64,000 bases of DNA from Mitsuokella sp. oral taxon 131 str. W9106 (GCF_000469545.1 NZ_KI273065.1:150159-214158), one strand, 5' to 3'. Shown: positions 18,808 to 28,058, counted from the first letter of the stretch. Numbers and translations are program-made. The notes: a model not told the origin generated them from the letters alone.

Positions 18808-19671
18808 TCAGTGCGGTGCCGATACGACAGCAGCTCCCCCCATGGAAGTCGGCGTTCCGCTCGCACCAGAGCCCCCCGGTGCTCCCTGCGAAACACCATT
18901 CGCACCTTTCACGCCTTCATTCGGATTGAACTGATTGCTGCGCGCAATCAAGATCTCTACGCGGCGATTCTGCGCACGTCCTTCATCCGTGGCATTATCC
19001 GCAATCGGACGATACTCGCCGTAGCCGATCGCACTGAACCGCGCGGGATCCAGTTTCCCATTGATCGAGAACAGGAACTTCATGAACGTCAGCGCGCGTG
19101 CCGAACTCAGATCCCAGTTCGTCGGGAAACGCGCATTATGGATCGGCACGTTGTCTGTATGCCCCGTGATGATGACACGCTGTGACACCGTTGCAAGAAG
19201 ATTTGCTACGACAGGTCCGATCTTCTGCGACTCCGCAACGAGATCCGCTGAGCCCGACGGGAAGAGTGCCTTCTCCTTGATGCGAATCATCAAGCCATCG
19301 TCCGTCATCGCCGTCGAGAGATCTTCGTCGAGCTGGTTCTGCTGGATGTAGTCGTCCATTTCCTTCTTGAGCTGCTCAAGCTTCTGATTCTCTTGAATGT
19401 ACGCCGAGTTTCCCTTATCTTCATCGTACGGGATCTCCGCCTGACGGCCAGGGCTCGGTCCCATCTGATTGAAGAACGACGGGCCGCCCATATTGAATGC
19501 CGAACTGAACGCCTGTGCCATTGCCGTTACTTTCGTCTGATCTGTCTGTGAGATTGCAAAGAGTGAGATAAAGAGCGCGAGGAGCAGCGTCATGAGATCC
19601 GAATACGGAAGCAGCCAAGCCTCGCTTGCTTCTTCCTCATGGGGTGCTCCACGCTTTTTCCGTTTCGCCAT
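18808..19671 (-). CDS. motB: Flagellar motor stator protein MotB
   Basis: 287 residues. A short cytoplasmic N-terminus (KRKKRG) precedes one membrane helix with the proton-carrying aspartate (LPYSDLMTLLLALFISLFA, D25). A plug/linker follows, then a C-terminal OmpA-like peptidoglycan-binding domain (about 150-265; VIITGHTDNVPIHN, NWDLSSARALTFMKFL, AQNRRVEILIAR). A glycine/alanine/serine-rich tail ends the protein. It is coupled to motA with three bases between them. Together they form the stator that drives flagellar rotation. No other flagellar genes are in the window. Confidence 0.94.
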   Translation of the reverse strand: MAKRKKRGAPHEEEASEAWLLPYSDLMTLLLALFISLFAISQTDQTKVTAMAQAFSSAFNMGGPSFFNQMGPSPGRQAEIPYDEDKGNSAYIQENQKLEQLKKEMDDYIQQNQLDEDLSTAMTDDGLMIRIKEKALFPSGSADLVAESQKIGPVVANLLATVSQRVIITGHTDNVPIHNARFPTNWDLSSARALTFMKFLFSINGKLDPARFSAIGYGEYRPIADNATDEGRAQNRRVEILIARSNQFNPNEGVKGANGVSQGAPGGSGASGTPTSMGGAAVVSAPH

Positions 19672-19674
19672 ATC

Positions 19675-20451
19675 TTACTCGCCACCCTTCAGTGCGTCAC
19701 GCTGGGACTGCGGGATGAATACCATGAGCTTTGCTTCGATGGCCGTCGGCGAATCGCCTGCCTGCAGGGAAAGAATGCCCTCTATGATCATGCGCTTCTC
19801 GCTGACCTCTTCCTCCGACAAGAGCTTGAGCTTGTTGGCGAGCGGCAGGTAGATAACGTATGCCGAGAAAATACCGAGGATTGTCGCGATAAATGCAGCT
19901 GCGATGGCATGACCGAGCTTATCGACATCGTTCAGGTTGCCGAGTGCTGCGATCAGGCCGACGACGGCACCGAGAACGCCCAGTGTCGGTGCGTACGTGC
20001 CTGCCTGCGAGAGCATGAGACGTCCCGTCGCATGGCGTTCCTGCATGACCGAAAGCTCCGCGTCGAGGACATCGCCGACGAAATCCGGATCCATGCCATC
20101 GATGACCATGCCGAGACCGGTACGGAAGAACGGGTCTTCGATCTCCTGCACCTTGCTCTCAAGGGCAAGGATACCTTCACGGCGCGCGATTTGGGACAGC
20201 TCGACAAAGAGCTGCAAAAGCGCAGCCTTCTCATGAACAGGCGGCTTTTTGAACGTCATGCCGACCAGCTTCGGGAACGTCTTCAGCTGATCCATCTTGA
20301 ACGCGATGAACAGGCATGAGAACGTACCACCGATGATGATAAGGAATGCTGCCGGGTTGTTCATTGCGCTCAGCGGCGCGCCTTTCAGGATCATACCGAC
20401 GAAGACCGATATAAGACCCATGACCAACCCTATGACGGTCGATATTTCCAA
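19675..20451 (-). CDS. motA: Flagellar motor stator protein MotA
   Basis: 258 residues with four membrane helices (first VIGLVMGLISVFVGMIL; last pair around GVLGAVVGLIAAL and AAFIATILGIFSAYVIYLPLANKL). It pairs with MotB to conduct ions and press on the rotor. The initiation codon is TTG (MEISTV), supported by AAGGGGG nine bases upstream; no ATG is better placed. The region upstream contains a TATAAT-like run (about 20548-20556) but no convincing sigma-28 promoter. Confidence 0.94.
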   Translation of the reverse strand: MEISTVIGLVMGLISVFVGMILKGAPLSAMNNPAAFLIIIGGTFSCLFIAFKMDQLKTFPKLVGMTFKKPPVHEKAALLQLFVELSQIARREGILALESKVQEIEDPFFRTGLGMVIDGMDPDFVGDVLDAELSVMQERHATGRLMLSQAGTYAPTLGVLGAVVGLIAALGNLNDVDKLGHAIAAAFIATILGIFSAYVIYLPLANKLKLLSEEEVSEKRMIIEGILSLQAGDSPTAIEAKLMVFIPQSQRDALKGGE

Positions 20452-20638
20452 AGTAAATGCCCCCTTAATCTTTGCCTGCGCAACAAAGCAAAACTCCCCT
20501 TTTTGCTTCTGCTTCCGTTACAAGCCCTTTTGCGGAGCTTGTGCTGCATATTATATATTATTCTATGGGCACGCGAAAAATCCTAGCAATTTTTGAAAAA
20601 AATTTTTTTCTATCTCTAATAAAAGGGTATCGGCTCGG

Positions 20639-22780
20639 TTAGATTTTATCGGCATCACCTGGTTTTCGTTCCTCATACCATGCGGGCCGCGCTTTCCGCA
20701 TATCGGGCCACTGCAGGCCATGGCTGTCAATCGTATCGAGGAAAGCCTTTGCAATGCCGTCGAAAAATTGAATCACGTTTGCATCCTTCGTCTCTTTTTC
20801 CGTACCGCGACGATAGACCACGCGTTTCGCGCCACGAAGATCGGCACGTCCATCCTCATCCGTGATCTCCAGCGACTTGAGGCGCCATTCGTACGCCTTC
20901 GTGCGAATCGCACAGAAAAAGGGGATGCCAGGATAGAGGGACATGCTGATCGCGTACCCACGTTCTTCACCGCCAAGCACCTTCGGAACGCATCCATCCA
21001 CAACGCGGACGGGGAAGCCCAAAAGCGATCCGAGGGTCGGGAAGATATCCACCGTGCTCGTCATTTCTTCCACTCGTCCGAGTGAAGGAACGCCGCCTCC
21101 GCGAAGCATGAAGGCCGCACCGGTTTGATAATCACTAAGAAGATAGTGGTTTTTCTCATAAATGGGAAGGCCGTGGTCCGAATAAAGCATCACAAGGAAT
21201 TCATCTTCCTCGTAGTGCTCGGCAATATAGTCGAACAGCCAGCCGAGCGCACGATCCGTCTCACGTGCCGCCTCACGCGTCCATGCCGCATAGCGTTCAT
21301 TTTTCGGCAGGTAAACGGAAGTCACCTTGCCCTCGCCGACCGTATTGCGTTCTGCAATAGGAAGAGAAGTCTGCGCCGAAAGCGGAAGCTGACCTTTCGT
21401 TCGCGGTCCCCAAGGATGCAGATCCATCGTATGCACGACCAGGAATTGGTCCACCTCATGAAACGCCTCTAGCTGCGAAATCGCTCGCGCAACGCCATCA
21501 TGCACGCGAAGCCCGTACGGATTCGCAAGGATACGGTCATGTCCATCCAAGACCTCTGTCCAAACACTATCGCCCGCACCGAGCAATATCGTGCAATAGT
21601 AACCAAGTTTTTTCATTTCCCTCGAAAGGGTCTGCACATCCGGATTGATCGCGTACGATTCGCGTTCACTATAAATCTGCGTGTGGTGCGGATAAAGACC
21701 GGTCTCAATGGACGGCACCGATGGATATGTGTATTCCGAAACCGAATGATGGTCATCGAAGATGACGCCTTGTTCAAAAAACCGCAAAATATTCGGCACG
21801 AGTGCATACATTTCGTCTTTGATGGCACGCCAGCAAAACGCATCGAGAAAAAGGCTCAAAACGACCTTGCGTCTTTTCGGGCTGTGCCCAAGCGGTATCG
21901 GCGCCCCGCATACCATCGTCTGATCGGAAGAAATATTGGTTGCCTCTTTCAGGCGATAAAACTGAAATGCATACAGGCCAAGGTCATTCCCGCCTGCCTT
22001 TCCTGTCTGGAGTTCATGGAAGCGGAACTCCTGCCCAAGCTCTGTGCCCGCAACCGGAAGGATAGCCCCGCCTTCAGGCACTTCCACACGATGTTCCTCG
22101 CCCGCCGGAAGCTCCGCTGCCTTCATAAGATCAAATGGAAGATCCGCATCCTCAACGAGCCTTTCATGTGCTGCGATATGTTTTAAGAGCATCCCGCGGC
22201 CATCCAGAAACGATGCCGCCTCCACATAGGCGCCAACCCAATAGCGTTGTTTTTCTCTCTGATACATGGTAGGAAGAAACGTACCGATATACGACTTTTT
22301 CTGATCCAAAAGCCCTTCCTCTGTCATCTCCATGCGATGCCGTGCAACCGGCGCATAATTCCCTTGGCTCATGCCAAGGGAGAGAAACTCCAGCGAATCG
22401 TTCAGTTCATGGCGTGGCACATCGAGTTGGATCGGCATACCATACAGATCGGACAGAAAGCCCATAAAGAGCATCGCCATGGGAAAATCGCGCTCCGCTT
22501 TATAAACGTCGCGAAGCACTTCCCATAACACAAGATTCACTTTTCGATGGCGAAAGGCTTTTTTCGCGTATTCGGCTGCGACGGAAACGCCCCCTTGTGC
22601 GAGGGCGTAACGCGCATAGAGAATCTCCCCCTCCGCATCATCCGCATCGCGTTTCCAAAACCGTGCGAGCAGCGCCAAATACGCATCATCGAACGCTCCC
22701 GCTTCCAACTTTTCCATCAGGAGATGAAAAAGCCGAATTCGTTCCCGCTCTTCTTCCGTGTATCCCGCCTTGTACTCCAT
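20639..22780 (-). CDS. Sulfatase/alkaline-phosphatase-fold protein with helical N-terminal region
   Basis: 713 residues from ATG (MEYKAGYTEEERERIRLFH), with AAGGA eight bases upstream; eight further upstream codons lack a site. Residues 1-130 are helical and TPR-like (YARYALAQGGVSVAAEYAKKAF). The C-terminal half has the metalloenzyme core: LFLDAFCW (metal aspartate), EYTYPSVPSIETG (nucleophile Ser/Thr region), VVHTMDLHPWG and YSDHGLPIYEKNHY (metal Asp-His). There are no membrane helices and no signal peptide, so it is not a classical LTA synthase. A role in surface glycan phospho/sulfo-transfer or hydrolysis is possible. Substrate unknown. Confidence 0.75.
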   Translation of the reverse strand: MEYKAGYTEEERERIRLFHLLMEKLEAGAFDDAYLALLARFWKRDADDAEGEILYARYALAQGGVSVAAEYAKKAFRHRKVNLVLWEVLRDVYKAERDFPMAMLFMGFLSDLYGMPIQLDVPRHELNDSLEFLSLGMSQGNYAPVARHRMEMTEEGLLDQKKSYIGTFLPTMYQREKQRYWVGAYVEAASFLDGRGMLLKHIAAHERLVEDADLPFDLMKAAELPAGEEHRVEVPEGGAILPVAGTELGQEFRFHELQTGKAGGNDLGLYAFQFYRLKEATNISSDQTMVCGAPIPLGHSPKRRKVVLSLFLDAFCWRAIKDEMYALVPNILRFFEQGVIFDDHHSVSEYTYPSVPSIETGLYPHHTQIYSERESYAINPDVQTLSREMKKLGYYCTILLGAGDSVWTEVLDGHDRILANPYGLRVHDGVARAISQLEAFHEVDQFLVVHTMDLHPWGPRTKGQLPLSAQTSLPIAERNTVGEGKVTSVYLPKNERYAAWTREAARETDRALGWLFDYIAEHYEEDEFLVMLYSDHGLPIYEKNHYLLSDYQTGAAFMLRGGGVPSLGRVEEMTSTVDIFPTLGSLLGFPVRVVDGCVPKVLGGEERGYAISMSLYPGIPFFCAIRTKAYEWRLKSLEITDEDGRADLRGAKRVVYRRGTEKETKDANVIQFFDGIAKAFLDTIDSHGLQWPDMRKARPAWYEERKPGDADKI

Positions 22781-22931
22781 GACAAACTTCCTTATAACAG
22801 CCAAATTCCTAACCTCACTGCCATATTGTACAAGATTTCATCTTTTTTGTACACAAAAAGAATCCTGCAGATGACCAAGAAGCATCTGTGCCGGCTCAGT
22901 CCGTAGCACATCGACCAGCCAATGCAGCATA

Positions 22932-22964
22932 GAAAAAGCGCAGCAGCATGATGGCTGCTACGCT
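22932..22964 (-). terminator. Terminator after folB
   Basis: On the minus strand AGCGTAGCAGC pairs with GCTGCTGCGCT around a CATCAT loop, followed by TTTTTCT. About 70 bases after the folB stop. The remaining 150 bases to the sulfatase-fold gene hold nothing recognisable. Confidence 0.8.
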
Positions 22965-23032
22965 CAGGCCTAACGTTTTGGGGATCACGACACGACAGAA
23001 TGAACCGGCTTCTATGCAACGGCACGCATGTC

Positions 23033-23395
23033 TTACTTCGCTTCGCGCGTCGTCTCGACCTCGATATAGTCCATCGGGCCGGAGATTGGAACGGACGGCT
23101 TGCGGATGCGCGTCGTAACGCGTGCAAAATGCGGATATTTCGCGAGGAGCTGGTTCCCGATATGTGCCGAGAGCGCCTCAAGCATCTGAAAGCGCTTGTT
23201 CTCCGTCACTTCTTTTACGATATCGTAGATCGAAGCAGGGTCGACGCCGTCCTCGATCCGATCCGTGTCGGAGACCCGGTCATCTTTCGTGTCAACCTCA
23301 ACGTCAATGTAAAACTTTTGTCCCTGCTCACGCTCGTACTCATAGACACCATGAAATCCATAGAACATCATGTTGAGAATCCTAACTTTTGTCAT
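23033..23395 (-). CDS. folB: Dihydroneopterin aldolase
   Basis: 120 residues, the usual size. It cleaves dihydroneopterin to 6-hydroxymethyl-dihydropterin in folate synthesis. The N-terminal FYGFHGVYEYEREQGQKFYIDVEV contains the typical GxHGVxxxER/EQ region, and the C-terminus has ITxxI-type strands ending VPISGPMDYIEVE. The ATG is preceded by GGAGCGGAAG. No other folate genes are adjacent; it may instead act in a related pterin pathway, but the standard assignment is most likely. Confidence 0.9.
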   Translation of the reverse strand: MTKVRILNMMFYGFHGVYEYEREQGQKFYIDVEVDTKDDRVSDTDRIEDGVDPASIYDIVKEVTENKRFQMLEALSAHIGNQLLAKYPHFARVTTRIRKPSVPISGPMDYIEVETTREAK

Positions 23396-23480
23396 TTCTT
23401 CCGCTCCTTATTCATAATTGTCTCGGCATTACATTTCCACCCATTTGGAACAATTCGCTAATGCAGGAGGATTTCCTTCT

Positions 23481-23558
23481 TCAATGCGTAAAAAGATCAT
23501 CCCAAAACGTGTATGCAATCATCAAGAAAACGAGCAGCAAAAGGAAAGCGTCGCCCAT
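23481..23558 (-). CDS. Possible 25-residue hydrophobic small protein
   Basis: A short frame (MGDAFLLLLVFLMIAYTFW and on, ending in DDLFTH) encodes one membrane-spanning helix with an acidic/polar end. AAGAAGGATGG lies upstream at a usable distance. It sits between the terminator of the wall hydrolase and folB, on the same strand. The hydrophobic pattern in so short a frame could be chance, so this is a candidate only. Apart from it the 226-base gap shows nothing clear. Confidence 0.3.
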   Translation of the reverse strand: MGDAFLLLLVFLMIAYTFWDDLFTH

Positions 23559-23580
23559 CCAAAACCATCCTTCTTAAGAG

Positions 23581-23606
23581 AAAAAAGAGAGGCAGATGCC
23601 TCTCTT
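23581..23606 (-). terminator. Terminator after the NlpC/P60 gene
   Basis: On the minus strand AGAGAGGCA, a TC loop and TGCCTCTCT, then TTTTT. It starts 15 bases after the stop codon. Confidence 0.88.
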
Positions 23607-23621
23607 ACATAACGCATGGTA

Positions 23622-24284
23622 TCACATGACACGGCGCGCGCCAATGTAGCAGGAGCCCCAATAAGAGCTGTAAATCGAGGCAATCGAGACACCCTGGCTC
23701 GAAGATGCATTGATGAATTCTCCGTCGCCGAGATAGATGCCGACGTGAGATGGGCCAACATCGTACGTGGAGAAGAATACGAGATCGCCCGCCTGCAGCT
23801 CGCTCGTCGAAACAGGATAGCCGCATTCATACTGCGCATCTGCCGTACGCGGAAGGTAAATGCCCGCATTTGCGAAAACGTAACGAACATAGCCGGAACA
23901 GTCAAACCCGCTCGGCGTCGTGCCGCCAAAAACGTAAGGAACGCCAAGATAGTTCATCGAATCCGATACGACACGCCGCGCAATGTAGTTCGACCCGCGC
24001 GAAATCTCCGGCATCGACTTGCCGAGAAGCGCCGCATACGTCGACGGACCGACGAGGCCATCCGCTTCAAGCCCCTGCGAAGCCTGGAATGCTTTGACCG
24101 CCTCCGCCGTAGCAGGGCCGAATGCGCCGTCTGCCGCGACATCGTAGCCGAGGCTCGCAAGCTGTCCCTGGATCTCGGCAACATCACTGCCCTCGTCACC
24201 AACACGGAACGCAGAAGCGCTGCATACAGCGAACCAGCACATCAAGACCATGGATAGTAGAAATACACGCGTTGCTTTTCTCAA
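23622..24284 (-). CDS. Secreted NlpC/P60 cell-wall endopeptidase with peptidoglycan-binding domain
   Basis: 220 residues. A signal peptide (KATRVFLLSMVLMCWFAVCSASA) is followed by a PG_binding_1 domain (about 27-87; DVAEIQGQLASLGY, GAFGPATAEAVKAFQ) and an NlpC/P60 domain (about 98-219) with catalytic Cys129 in FDCSGYV, His180 in PSHVGIYLG and polar Asn192 in FINASS. It cuts peptide stems of peptidoglycan. The start codon is TTG (MRKATR) with AGAGGAG eight bases upstream. A c-di-AMP riboswitch lies immediately upstream, so expression should follow c-di-AMP level, as is known for other wall hydrolases. Confidence 0.93.
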   Translation of the reverse strand: MRKATRVFLLSMVLMCWFAVCSASAFRVGDEGSDVAEIQGQLASLGYDVAADGAFGPATAEAVKAFQASQGLEADGLVGPSTYAALLGKSMPEISRGSNYIARRVVSDSMNYLGVPYVFGGTTPSGFDCSGYVRYVFANAGIYLPRTADAQYECGYPVSTSELQAGDLVFFSTYDVGPSHVGIYLGDGEFINASSSQGVSIASIYSSYWGSCYIGARRVM

Positions 24285-24304
24285 AAATCCACTCCTCTCT
24301 TTAT

Positions 24305-24502
24305 TCGCCTACGAGGTTAGCTGCCGGGTTAGGATGAAGAAAGCCACCCTCGCATGCACTGCCATGAAGGCAATCCTGCCTGACACCGCAGTGGCATGCG
24401 TTCACCCCATACCGCAAGGTTCTGTCCAAAACCTGGATCAGCGCCTTGCGAGACATTGGTTCCCCCGCTCCTGGGCTGGACTCGGCTTGCTGCAAACGAT
24501 AC
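24305..24502 (-). promoter_or_regulatory. Cyclic di-AMP (ydaO/yuaA-type) riboswitch
   Basis: On the minus strand the conserved blocks of the ydaO class appear in order: GGAGCGGGGGAACCAATG, TGGGGTGAACGC, CTAACCCGGCAGCTAACC and CTCGTAGGCGAA. The 3' end lies about 10 bases from the ribosome binding site of the NlpC/P60 gene. No T-run terminator separates them, which would suit control of translation, though other mechanisms are possible. Known members of this class bind c-di-AMP and often precede wall hydrolases and potassium transporters. Boundaries are approximate. Confidence 0.92.
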
Positions 24503-24643
24503 ACAGATGCGCCGCATGAGACGCCACGCATCCCGTTGCATGAACCCATCTATAATAATACGGCTATGCCGCATTACGCCTACTTCAAAACGAAAACTTC
24601 TTTCACTATGTTTCCATTCTTTTTTCAGATTTGTTCTTAACAT

Positions 24644-24667
24644 GAAAACAGGCTGCGTATCGCAGCC
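24644..24667 (-). terminator. Terminator after rnpB
   Basis: On the minus strand GGCTGCG, an ATA loop and CGCAGCC, followed by TGTTTTC. About 25 bases past the mature end of rnpB. Confidence 0.7.
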
Positions 24668-24692
24668 AGTGTCATGATTCCCTTTTGTTGTC

Positions 24693-25050
24693 ATAAGCAG
24701 TCAGTAAGCCGAGTTTTGTTCCGCTTGTGCGGCGACAATCATTTATCTAGGCACGACAGTTGCCTGCCGGCTCAAGCGACGCTACCCGGAAGGTTCCGCG
24801 GGCCGCATCATCCCTTCCCTATTTGGTCTTGCTCCGTGTGGGGTTTGCCAAAGCCAGCCAGTCACCTGACTGCTGGTGCGCTCTTGCCGCACCTTTCCAC
24901 CCTTGCCTGCAAAGCAGGCGGTCTAAATCTCTATGGCACTTTCCCTAAGGTCACCCTCGCTGGACGTTATCCAGCACACTGCCCTGTGGAGCCCGGACTT
25001 TCCTCATCAGCGTAACCGCTGCCGCGATTGTCTTGACTACTTATACCAAC
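24693..25050 (-). ncRNA. rnpB: RNase P RNA, bacterial class A
   Basis: About 358 bases. The universal core GAGGAAAGTCCGGGCTCC near the 5' end is present, followed by ACAGGGCAG, GGGTGACCTTAGGGAAAGTG in parts, the GGTGCGGCAAGAGCGCACC hairpin and the 3' core (GATAAATGATTG and AACAAAACTCGGCTTACT). It is the catalytic RNA that trims tRNA 5' leaders. Ends are estimated from the promoter and from the closing helix. Confidence 0.97.
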
Positions 25051-25056
25051 GGGTAC

Positions 25057-25085
25057 ATTATAGCAAGGACAGACCCGTTTGTCAA
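25057..25085 (-). promoter_or_regulatory. Consensus promoter of rnpB
   Basis: On the minus strand TTGACA (25080-25085), a 17-bp spacer and TATAAT (25057-25062): a perfect sigma-70 consensus, as expected for a stable RNA gene. Confidence 0.92.
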
Positions 25086-25103
25086 ATCCGCTTCCCTTTT
25101 GTC

Positions 25104-27686
25104 CTACAAGCGTTCGACACGATCCCTCGGCAAAGCCCGCAGGAAACGGCTTGCCGTGCGTTCATGTCCATAGAGATATTGGCTCCAGGAGAGGAAGAGC
25201 TGCTTCTTCGCGCGCGTGATCGCAACGTAGAACAGACGCGCTTCCTCTTCCATACGGTCATCCTGCCCGACGGAAAAACTGGGAAATGTCCCTTCCTGCA
25301 GCCCTGCGAGAAACACGTAGTCAAATTCCGTGCCCTTCGCTTGATGGATCGTGAGGATCGGAATTTTCGGATGTGTCGAAAGCGCATCGAGCTCCGTTGT
25401 CGAAAGCGTCGCATAGCGCAGGAAGCGTAGGACGGCGTCCATGGGGCGCATGCTCGGATCATCGAAATCGCGTGCCTGACGGAAAAGGTCGCGCAGGTTC
25501 TCGATGCGCTGCTCTTCCCCTCGCGCGCGGTAGTAAGCGTCAATGCCTGCATCCACGACGATGCGGCCGAGGAGCTGCCACGGGCGCAGCGTGCCAGCCG
25601 CCTCACGAAACGCGTGCATGTGCATCGCAAAGTCCTCAAATCCATCTTTCCACTTGGCCATATAGATACGTCGCTCTTTTTCATGCGGGCGCACGTCGTG
25701 CTCGACGACATAATGCAGGATCTCTGCGGTCGCACGTATATCATCGAACGCATCGTGCGTGGACTCATGCGAAACGCTGCAGAACTTGCCGAGATACGAA
25801 AGCTTATAATTCGGAAGCTCCGGATAAAATCGCCGAAACAAGTCGAGCGTATCGTAGTACGTGCGGAAATCGAGCTGTGGAAGACCGAGCCGCGCGAGGT
25901 GGCTGCCGAGAATGGAAAGATCGTACGTCACGTTGTGCCCGACGATAACGCTCCCTTTGGCAAACACACAAAATGCCTGCAAGACATCTCGCGCATTTTC
26001 GCCGTGCTCCCTTAACCACGCATCCGTGATATGGTGAACGCGTTCGCTCGTGCCGACTGAAATCGACGGCGTGAGCAACCGATTGAATTTCGCCTTTGCT
26101 TTCCCGTCTTTCGCAAGCCGAATGCCGGCGATTTGAATGATCTCATCGCGTGTCGCGTCCAGCCCCGTCGCCTCGACATCGAAGACGACGACATTCTCTT
26201 CGTCAAGTGCCGTGAGGAGCACGGCAAATGGATCGCCAAAGCGTCTCGCCGCATCGTCGAGGTAGTCTGTGATGCGAATGCCCGCTGCCCGATAGGCAGC
26301 GGCCGCTATCTTTCGGATCGTAGCAGGTCCGATCCCGCGCCCGAATCGATTTAAGAGGCGAATGCAGCTTGCCGTATCGTGTTTGTTGACGATAAGCTTC
26401 AAAAAGGCGAGTACATCCTTGATCTCCTGCCGCCGAAAGAATTTCATATCGTCGATGCGCATAAAAGGCAGCCTCTCCTCCTCCGCAACGAGTGTGGAAA
26501 GACTGCGAAACTGCCCGGACAAGTCTTTGTTGTACCGATTGCTTCGCGTCAAGATGCAGATACGCGACGCATCATCCGGCGCGAGCTGCTGGATCTGCCC
26601 GTAGATCCACTGTGCTTCTTCCGCAAAATCCATTGCGCTCTTCAAGAGGATCGGCGCACCGATGCAGGTGCTCGCCGCGTGAATCCCCTGCGGATAGAAA
26701 TCCGCAACACGCCTCCCAAAGAGTCCCTTGAGCACGCCGAACGCCGCCGACAAGAGCGTCTGCGTCGCACGGTAATTTTTCGTAAGCACGATGCGAATGG
26801 GATGGTATGCCAGCTCAAATTGATGCAGCACGCATTCCGGCCGCGATCCGCGCCACTCGTAAATGGTCTGAAAGCAATCGCCCGCGAGCAGCAGCCTGCT
26901 CGTTCCGAAGATGCGCGAGAGAATCGCATACTCCAATTCGCTCGTATCCTGCACTTCATCGATATGAATGTAGGCGAACCGACGCGCCCACTTGATCGCC
27001 ACGGCATCCTCGGCCAAAAGGCGCGCCGCCCCTGCGATGAGATCGGTGAAATCCAGCCCGTGCAGCTCATGGAGCCTTTGATCGTACTCTGCCGTGACAC
27101 GCGGTCCATTCCCACACCACCAGAGGAAGAGCCGATTGTAAAAATGAAAACCACCGTCAACAGCAAGGCGGCGCAGGCGCGTCTCCTGTTCCGTTCGAAT
27201 GCATTCCAACGCCAAGCGGTAATCTGCAAAGACGTCGCCCGTATCGATGGCACGGGAAGCGCGCTCCGTCTTGAGCTCCGCGACGAGATTCTGCACGGAT
27301 AAAAGCGGCCAATCCTCTTCCAGGAGGTCGCGCAATAGGCTTTGGCAATCGACTTCATCGAAAATTGCCGCATCGGAAAAAAAATCTCCGCTGCGCTTCG
27401 CCTCCATGCGTAAGACGTCGTAGCAGAATGCGTGAAATGTCCGCACGAGCACGCGCCTGCCAGCCTCTCCTACGCGCTCCTCTATGCGGTCACGCATCTC
27501 ACGGCACGCTTTATTGGTAAACGTCAGGCATAGGATTTCCTCCGGCTCCGTCTTGCCGGCTGCCAAAATATTGGCGATACGGTATGCGAGCGTATTCGTC
27601 TTGCCCGTTCCGGCTGGTGCGAGCAGCAAGATGTGATCCGTCAGATTTTCTGCTGCCTGACGCTGCAATTCGTTCAGCCCTGCCAT
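25104..27686 (-). CDS. UvrD/Rep-type helicase with an inserted DEDDh exonuclease domain
   Basis: 860 residues. The N-terminal helicase half has Walker A APAGTGKT (23-30), Ia TFTNKACREMRDRIEE, and the DEVQD Walker B at about 243. RVLVRTFHAFCYD and TKNYRATQTLLSA are SF1A motifs. Residues about 498-662 form a DnaQ-like 3'-5' exonuclease: FDVEATGLD (D503, E505), NVTYDLSILG (D589) and THDAFDD (H644, D649). Helicase motifs then resume (LTIHQAKGTEFDYVFL, EEEARLFYVAITRAKK). The exonuclease is thus inserted inside the helicase. A role in DNA repair with coupled unwinding and digestion is inferred. The coding sequence ends 19 bases before the rnpB promoter. Confidence 0.9.
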   Translation of the reverse strand: MAGLNELQRQAAENLTDHILLLAPAGTGKTNTLAYRIANILAAGKTEPEEILCLTFTNKACREMRDRIEERVGEAGRRVLVRTFHAFCYDVLRMEAKRSGDFFSDAAIFDEVDCQSLLRDLLEEDWPLLSVQNLVAELKTERASRAIDTGDVFADYRLALECIRTEQETRLRRLAVDGGFHFYNRLFLWWCGNGPRVTAEYDQRLHELHGLDFTDLIAGAARLLAEDAVAIKWARRFAYIHIDEVQDTSELEYAILSRIFGTSRLLLAGDCFQTIYEWRGSRPECVLHQFELAYHPIRIVLTKNYRATQTLLSAAFGVLKGLFGRRVADFYPQGIHAASTCIGAPILLKSAMDFAEEAQWIYGQIQQLAPDDASRICILTRSNRYNKDLSGQFRSLSTLVAEEERLPFMRIDDMKFFRRQEIKDVLAFLKLIVNKHDTASCIRLLNRFGRGIGPATIRKIAAAAYRAAGIRITDYLDDAARRFGDPFAVLLTALDEENVVVFDVEATGLDATRDEIIQIAGIRLAKDGKAKAKFNRLLTPSISVGTSERVHHITDAWLREHGENARDVLQAFCVFAKGSVIVGHNVTYDLSILGSHLARLGLPQLDFRTYYDTLDLFRRFYPELPNYKLSYLGKFCSVSHESTHDAFDDIRATAEILHYVVEHDVRPHEKERRIYMAKWKDGFEDFAMHMHAFREAAGTLRPWQLLGRIVVDAGIDAYYRARGEEQRIENLRDLFRQARDFDDPSMRPMDAVLRFLRYATLSTTELDALSTHPKIPILTIHQAKGTEFDYVFLAGLQEGTFPSFSVGQDDRMEEEARLFYVAITRAKKQLFLSWSQYLYGHERTASRFLRALPRDRVERL

Positions 27687-27716
27687 GCACGCGCCTCCTT
27701 TTTACACATCGCGAGC

Positions 27717-27917
27717 TTATTCCTTCTTGGCGAGTGCGTCTTCAAAGGCATCCTGACAGGAATTGCCCTGATACGCCTTCAATATCTGCTCATAAGGCGT
27801 CGGTTCCAATCCCAGCGCAGCGAACTTGTCGTGCATGGCGACGACTCGTTTCGCTGCATGATCCTTGATTCCAAGCTCTGCCGCCTTTGCCATAAATTCT
27901 GCCGTTGTCATGCCCAT
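27717..27917 (-). CDS. Small hypothetical protein
   Basis: 66 residues starting MGMTTAEFMAKAAELGIKDHAAKR. The ATG at 27917 is chosen because GAAGGA lies five bases upstream; the frame is open eight codons further without a site. The sequence is charged, alpha-helical in look, has no cysteines and no membrane segment. It lies upstream of the helicase gene on the same strand with a 30-base gap and is probably co-transcribed. I do not recognise the family. Confidence 0.65.
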   Translation of the reverse strand: MGMTTAEFMAKAAELGIKDHAAKRVVAMHDKFAALGLEPTPYEQILKAYQGNSCQDAFEDALAKKE

Positions 27918-28058
27918 CGAAATCCTTCTTTCTTTATCCATAAGACAATATGCCTAAATTCGCCGCCGCTCGCCTGGATTCCTTCCGCCCTTCTTTTTTC
28001 CCGGTGATTACGCTATAATACGAGAGGACATAGCGCTTGAAAGGATGTAACATATATC

